Shown: piece by piece, positions 4,701-6,890 of the stretch
How positions within the stretch are numbered: the stretch's first letter is position 1
Layout of the letters: each line of letters starts with the position of its first letter
Assembly (NCBI GenBank): GCA_024644125.1
Contig: JAHELQ010000288.1
Location: 1-6,890 of the forward strand
Reading direction: 5' to 3'
Origin: Candidatus Aminicenantota bacterium
GTDB lineage: Bacteria; Acidobacteriota; Aminicenantia; UBA2199
DNA: 6,890 nucleotides
Position numbers and translations under genes: made by a program
The notes under the pieces: model-generated
What the model saw: only the letters and a program-made list of their open reading frames with translations
What the model was told of the DNA's origin: nothing
Databases searched by the model: none

Positions 4701-6890
4701 ACTCCTGGGCCGCGACGATATCGGCATTCACGACAATTTCTTCGATCTGGGAGGGCATTCGCTTTTGCTGATCAAATTGAAGAACCGGCTCGAAAAAGCC
4801 TTCGAATTCGAATTCCAATTGGTGGATCTATTCAAATATCCGACAATTGCCCATCAAGCGGAATTCGTGGAACAGAGCTCCTCGAAAGAAAACCCTCCTG
4901 GCGGCCTAGAGGCGCATGATGCGAGGCAACACTTCATGAATGCTCCGCCACACCAGGATGTGGCTGTCATTGGACTGTCCCTCGCTGTTCCCGGCGCAGG
5001 GGATATTCATGCATTCTGGGATATCATCGGCGGAGGAATCAATACTATAAGCATGTTCAGCGACGAGGAATTGGAACGCTCCCCCCTCGACCGCTTGATC
5101 CGCGGGAATTGCAGACTTGTCCCCGCCGGAGGGATTTTGGGAGATGTGGATCTTTTTGACGCGGAGTTTTTCGGGTATTCGCCCCGGGAAGCGGACGTGC
5201 TCGATCCTCAACAGCGACTGTTTCTGGAGTATTCCTGGAAGGCCCTGGAAGACGCCGGTTATGGAGACGTTACGCAGGCGGGATTGGTTGGGGTGTACGG
5301 CGGTGTCGGCTTCAACACCTATCTCCTCAACAATGTAATGAACCGCCCGGATGTGGTGAACAGGTTGGGCGAATTCCAGATAATGATCGCAAACGACAAA
5401 GATTTTCTGGCGACCAGAGTGGCTTATAAACTCAATCTGAAAGGGCCGGCGATTTCGATTCAGAGCGCGTGCTCAACGTCGTTGGTGGTGTGTCACCTGG
5501 CCAGGCAAGGTTTGCTCGCGGGCGATTGTGATCTGGCCGTCGCCGGAGGCGTGGCTGTGCGAGTACCGGAGAAAACCGGTTACTACTATACAGAAGGGGG
5601 ACATCTCTCGCCCGACGGCTATTGCCGGACATTTTCCGCGGAGGCCAATGGGACCGTTTTCGGTAATGGAGTCGGAGTGATGGTGTTGAAACGCCTGAAT
5701 GACGCGGTGGAAGACCGCGATCATATTTACGCGGTGGTCAAAAGCTCAGCCATCAACAACGACGGTTCTCATAAGGTCGGTTTTACCAGTCCCGGTGAGC
5801 AGGGACAGGAAGAGGTGGTTCTCAAAGCGTTGCGATCCGCCGGTATCGATCCGGAGACCGTAGGATATATCGAAACCCACGGTACCGGTACTGTGTTGGG
5901 CGATCCGGTGGAAATTTCCGCTTTGTCCGCCGCGTTCCGGCGTTTTACGGCGAAGAAACAATTTTGCGCGCTCGGCTCGGTCAAACCCAATATTGGACAT
6001 CTGGACGCCGCCGCAGGAATCGTAGGCTTCATCAAAGCGATATTATGTCTAACCAACAAAAAAATACCCCCCAGTATCCAGGTGAATGATCTGAATCCAA
6101 ATATCGATTTTGAATATTCCCCATTTTATGTAAATCGAACGCTCGTCGATTGGAATTGCGATGGAAGTCCCCGTAGGGCCGCCGTCAGTTCATTGGGTAT
6201 CGGCGGGACAAACGCGCATATTATTCTGGAGGAAGCCCCGGATATCGCGGCCCCGGCAACTACGGCCACTATCAGGCCCTGGAATTTTATCGCCCTTTCA
6301 GCCCGAACTCCATCCGCTCTGGAAAAACTGACGGAAAAGATGGCGGCGCATAGCGAAGCCCGCGATCCATCACGTTTACCGGATGTGGCGTTTACTCTGC
6401 ACCGTGGGAGGAAGCGGTTCTCGTGCCGGAAAGTGTGTCTCGTCCCATTTGGTTCCGTTCCCGATTGGCGCGATCCCAATGGGTGGAAAGGAAACGTGGC
6501 TCACGATGAGGGGCTGCCGCCGGTTGTGTTTTTATTCCCCGGGCAGGGTTCACAGTATGTAGATATGTGCCGGGATCTCTATGATTCCGAAATGGTGTTC
6601 AGGCGGGAGATGGATCGTTGCTTCGACATCCTTCTACGGCTGGGCGCCGATTTGAAGGGGGTCCTCTATCCTTCTGAAACAAGGATTGATGCGGAGGCGG
6701 CCATTGAAGACACGGTAGCGGCGCAGCCGCTTATCTTCGCCATCGAGTACGCCCTTGCCCGGTTATTGATGTATTGGGGGATTCGTCCCTATTGCATGGT
6801 GGGGCATAGCATCGGCGAATACGCGGCCGCGTGTGTCGCGGGCGTATTTAGCCTCGAAGACGCTTTGAACATGGTGTTGACGCGGGGCCG
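1723..6890 (+). CDS. Hybrid non-ribosomal peptide synthetase / type I polyketide synthase, C-A-PCP-KS-AT... (3' partial)
   Basis: This is a cytoplasmic assembly-line enzyme that adds one A-domain-selected unit to an upstream chain and then extends it with one malonyl-type unit. No stop occurs in this frame from 1723 to the window end (1,722 codons), and the protein continues past 6890. Domains in residue numbers from ATG 1723 are condensation 10-445, adenylation about 455-965, carrier 976-1049, ketosynthase 1079-1506, linker 1507-1600 and acyltransferase from 1601. The catalytic residues seen are His148 (HHILFDG), the TSGSTGKPKG loop (619-628), Ser1013 (LGGHS), Cys1250/His1386/His1426 and Ser1696 (GHSIG). 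It begins with a condensation domain after only nine residues and has no loading module, so its donor must be a carrier on another protein. Reductive domains, the ACP and any release domain would lie downstream. It is probably co-transcribed with the carbamoyltransferase ahead of it. The domain calls are secure; the product is unknown. Confidence 0.97.
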   Translation, partial: MKQSKFERKDIEDVIGLTAMQEGMLFHTVSHPDSRQYVEQFRFRLKGEICEESFRRTWDVLVQTNEMLRSVIRWQQLDEPVQVVLKNKSIPMVFHDLSRLSPEEYVPRLEQWVDEDRRNPVELEREPLRITVLRLNDSEAEMILTFHHILFDGWSNGILLSEFLDVYQSICEGNYSSILPKTKYKEFYKWYRSGDLEAQDIFWREYMLGFDTLTPLPYDYPKLEEIDTQETFQFDDPAKLVASLESCCRKHNLTLSSLVYVCWGLLLQKYNNACDVVFGTTVAGRPSAIDGIDRIVGMFINTLPVRLKASKEDSLLQTWSELSLHMQKRTTYEHTPLTTIKKWTAVANERNIFDSLVVIDNYPLGQIIIERNRGQGKIRVDSFQLQEMTNFDVTLQWLLVDDARVLLHFNRRLFSRATIRRMASHFINILRDSADDPARPLAAISMISPEEKEQVLREFNNEKIFYSIPHTIPMEFLRQAAQNPGKDAVRFQRMSLSYDDMMRQVLGLASHLRSLGVLPGDRIVLLFPRSIEMVVGMMAILQAGAACVPLDVSYPPERNQLIIQDSGARFILKHQDLEEISNRDLAVVSYCLGMELPDRAGEEADESLDPSSLAYIVYTSGSTGKPKGALLNHSGIVNHAFTKMEVLGIDANDVVGNNFSINVIASIWQVLSALFGGATLVVYEDEVEQDPYLQFQRVAADGVTVIEVIPSILKAYLFLIDEGKREIELPLLRKIALTSEETKPALVNAFYSRYAHIDLVDCYGQTECCDDVLHYTIPHDTETVRVPIGTPSRNTCIFILNHHDQLQPAGLAGEICVSGAGVGNGYWNRPELNREKFVDNPVKPGIKMYRTGDLGKWLEDGTVVYLGRLDHQVKIRGNRIELREIETVMAGHGDILEAAVVTKLDHHGETTLHAFFVAKREINAAEIRQYLGAILPDYMVPGMFTRLDKMPQTPNMKIDRKQLITIEGTVATGVAFKPPRNAVEKDIQGIWKQLLGRDDIGIHDNFFDLGGHSLLLIKLKNRLEKAFEFEFQLVDLFKYPTIAHQAEFVEQSSSKENPPGGLEAHDARQHFMNAPPHQDVAVIGLSLAVPGAGDIHAFWDIIGGGINTISMFSDEELERSPLDRLIRGNCRLVPAGGILGDVDLFDAEFFGYSPREADVLDPQQRLFLEYSWKALEDAGYGDVTQAGLVGVYGGVGFNTYLLNNVMNRPDVVNRLGEFQIMIANDKDFLATRVAYKLNLKGPAISIQSACSTSLVVCHLARQGLLAGDCDLAVAGGVAVRVPEKTGYYYTEGGHLSPDGYCRTFSAEANGTVFGNGVGVMVLKRLNDAVEDRDHIYAVVKSSAINNDGSHKVGFTSPGEQGQEEVVLKALRSAGIDPETVGYIETHGTGTVLGDPVEISALSAAFRRFTAKKQFCALGSVKPNIGHLDAAAGIVGFIKAILCLTNKKIPPSIQVNDLNPNIDFEYSPFYVNRTLVDWNCDGSPRRAAVSSLGIGGTNAHIILEEAPDIAAPATTATIRPWNFIALSARTPSALEKLTEKMAAHSEARDPSRLPDVAFTLHRGRKRFSCRKVCLVPFGSVPDWRDPNGWKGNVAHDEGLPPVVFLFPGQGSQYVDMCRDLYDSEMVFRREMDRCFDILLRLGADLKGVLYPSETRIDAEAAIEDTVAAQPLIFAIEYALARLLMYWGIRPYCMVGHSIGEYAAACVAGVFSLEDALNMVLTRG
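1750..3057 (+). other. Condensation (C) domain
   Basis: Forms the amide bond between the upstream carrier-bound chain and the unit on this module's carrier. Core motifs in order are LTAMQEGMLFH (residues 17-27, C1), NEMLRSV (C2, with Asn where His is usual), HHILFDGWS (147-155, C3 with catalytic His148 and structural Asp152), VFGTTVAGRP (277-286), IVGMFINTLPVR (295-306, C5) and EHTPLTTIKKW followed by FDSLVVIDNYP. The complete motif set argues for an active peptide-bond-forming domain rather than a cyclisation (DxxxxD) or epimerisation type. I cannot separate L-donor from D-donor subtype by eye. Confidence 0.93.
3085..4617 (+). other. Adenylation (A) domain with altered amino-binding position
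   Basis: Activates a carboxylic acid as its AMP ester and loads it on the following carrier. Motifs are YTSGSTGKPKG (618-628, A3), ASIWQVLSALFGGA (from 665, A4), YGQTE (763-767, A5, with Gln for the usual Pro), GEICVSGAGVGNGYWNRPE (A6), YRTGDL (849-854, A7), GRLDHQVKIRGNRIEL (867-882, A8) and NMKIDR (955-960, A10, with Lys957 retained). Threading by eye on the PheA numbering gives pocket positions 235-517 as I-A-W-E-A-T-C-D-D-K. Position 235, normally Asp binding the alpha-amine, is Ile664 (3712-3714). Glu and two Asp lie elsewhere in the pocket. The substrate cannot be named. ATP-binding and hinge motifs are intact, so loss of Asp looks like changed specificity, not decay. Confidence 0.92.
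4441..4470 (+). repeat. Terminator-like hairpin inside the A-domain coding sequence
   Basis: CATGGAGA (4441-4448) and TCTCCATG (4455-4462) form a perfect 8-bp stem with a six-base loop. After two bases comes a run of six T (4465-4470). This is the shape of a rho-independent terminator on the coding strand, but it lies inside the variable stretch between A8 and A9 (encoding HHGETTLHAFF), and the reading frame runs straight through it. Chance is a real possibility, because three other 8-bp inverted repeats without a T-run occur in the window. Confidence 0.3.
4648..4869 (+). other. Peptidyl carrier (PCP/T) domain
   Basis: Carries the activated unit on a phosphopantetheine arm. The segment starts FKPPRNAVEKDI and contains DNFFDLGGHSLLLIKL, with the modified serine at residue 1013 (4759-4761). 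It ends at YPTIAHQAEFV. It follows the A domain directly and is joined to the ketosynthase by a 29-residue Ser/Pro/Gly/His-rich linker (about 4870-4956). This places an NRPS carrier immediately upstream of a PKS condensing domain. Confidence 0.95.
4957..6240 (+). other. Beta-ketoacyl synthase (KS) domain of the NRPS-to-PKS hybrid type
   Basis: Accepts the peptidyl or aminoacyl chain from the carrier and condenses it with an extender unit. It begins VAVIGLS and shows LDPQQRLFLEYSW, the active-site SACSTSL with Cys1250 (5470-5472), HGTGT with His1386, KPNIGH with His1426, and GIGGTNAHIILEE at the end. The catalytic triad is complete, so it should be condensing rather than decarboxylating only. 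The stretches CSTSLVVCHLA, GYYYTEGGHLSPDG and INNDGSHKVGF match the style of ketosynthases that follow NRPS carriers in known hybrid systems. That assignment is from memory of the family, not from a tree. Confidence 0.95.
6241..6522 (+). other. KS-AT linker
   Basis: This stretch of 94 residues contains FIALSARTPSALEKL and DVAFTLHRGRKRF, which are typical of the structured linker between ketosynthase and acyltransferase in cis-AT modular synthases. Its presence, followed by an integral acyltransferase, rules out a trans-AT module here. Confidence 0.8.
6523..6890 (+). other. Acyltransferase (AT) domain, start only
   Basis: Selects the CoA extender unit and loads it on the downstream ACP. VVFLFPGQGSQY opens the domain (from residue 1601), and VGHSIGEYAA carries the active serine at residue 1696 (6808-6810). 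The residue after that serine is Ile, as is common in malonyl-CoA-type domains, whereas methylmalonyl types usually have Gln. The second specificity motif (HAFH or YASH) lies beyond the window, so malonyl selection is only a lean. Confidence 0.93.

Noticed and set aside
4800..4816. Self-complementary TTCGAATTC repeat
   Set aside because: It results from the FEFEF residues of the carrier domain. There is no tandem array or binding-site context.
1591..6479. Many minus-strand frames and two short plus-strand frames (3884-4087, 5117-5338) over the synthetase
   Set aside because: They overlap continuous C, A, PCP, KS and AT coding sequence in the main frame and have no ribosome site or domain support.

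Overview
The window lies inside a bacterial secondary-metabolite gene cluster. It holds two plus-strand genes, both cut by the window edges. They are a NodU/CmcH/TobZ-type carbamoyltransferase without its N-terminus (1-1641) and the first 1,722 codons of a modular hybrid non-ribosomal peptide synthetase / type I polyketide synthase (1723-6890, open to the end). A gap of 81 bases separates them. I see no promoter, terminator, tRNA, CRISPR array, insertion sequence or attachment site.

Layout: 1-1641 covers most of a Kae1-like transfer domain and the YrdC-like carbamoyl-adenylation domain, followed by an extra C-terminal tail of about 120 residues. 1642-1722 is the intercistronic gap, with an AGGA ribosome-binding site in front of ATG 1723. 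From 1723 the synthetase reads condensation (about 1750-3057), adenylation (about 3085-4617), peptidyl carrier (about 4648-4869), a 29-residue linker, ketosynthase (4957-6240), a ketosynthase-acyltransferase linker, and the start of an acyltransferase (6523 to the end). The catalytic landmarks visible in the megasynthase are intact: HHxxxDG, the TSGSTGKPKG loop, LGGHS, the ketosynthase Cys-His-His and the acyltransferase GHSIG. It therefore looks active rather than decayed.

How the parts should work together (inference): a carrier-bound chain from a protein outside the window is condensed with the building block loaded by this adenylation domain. The ketosynthase then passes the product on for one malonyl-type extension. 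The carbamoyltransferase adds a carbamoyl group to a hydroxyl (or amine) of the product or of a precursor. The most unusual point is the adenylation pocket. The aspartate that normally holds the alpha-amino group of the substrate appears to be isoleucine, while acidic residues sit elsewhere in the pocket, which suggests a building block that is not an ordinary alpha-amino acid. The second unusual point is the C-terminal tail of the carbamoyltransferase, which has a winged-helix/PqqD-like look.

Organism: a bacterium that uses Shine-Dalgarno initiation, with roughly half G+C by eye. The sequence does not settle the phylum. Domain types of this kind are widespread in cyanobacteria, myxobacteria, bacilli and uncultured symbionts, so I do not name one.
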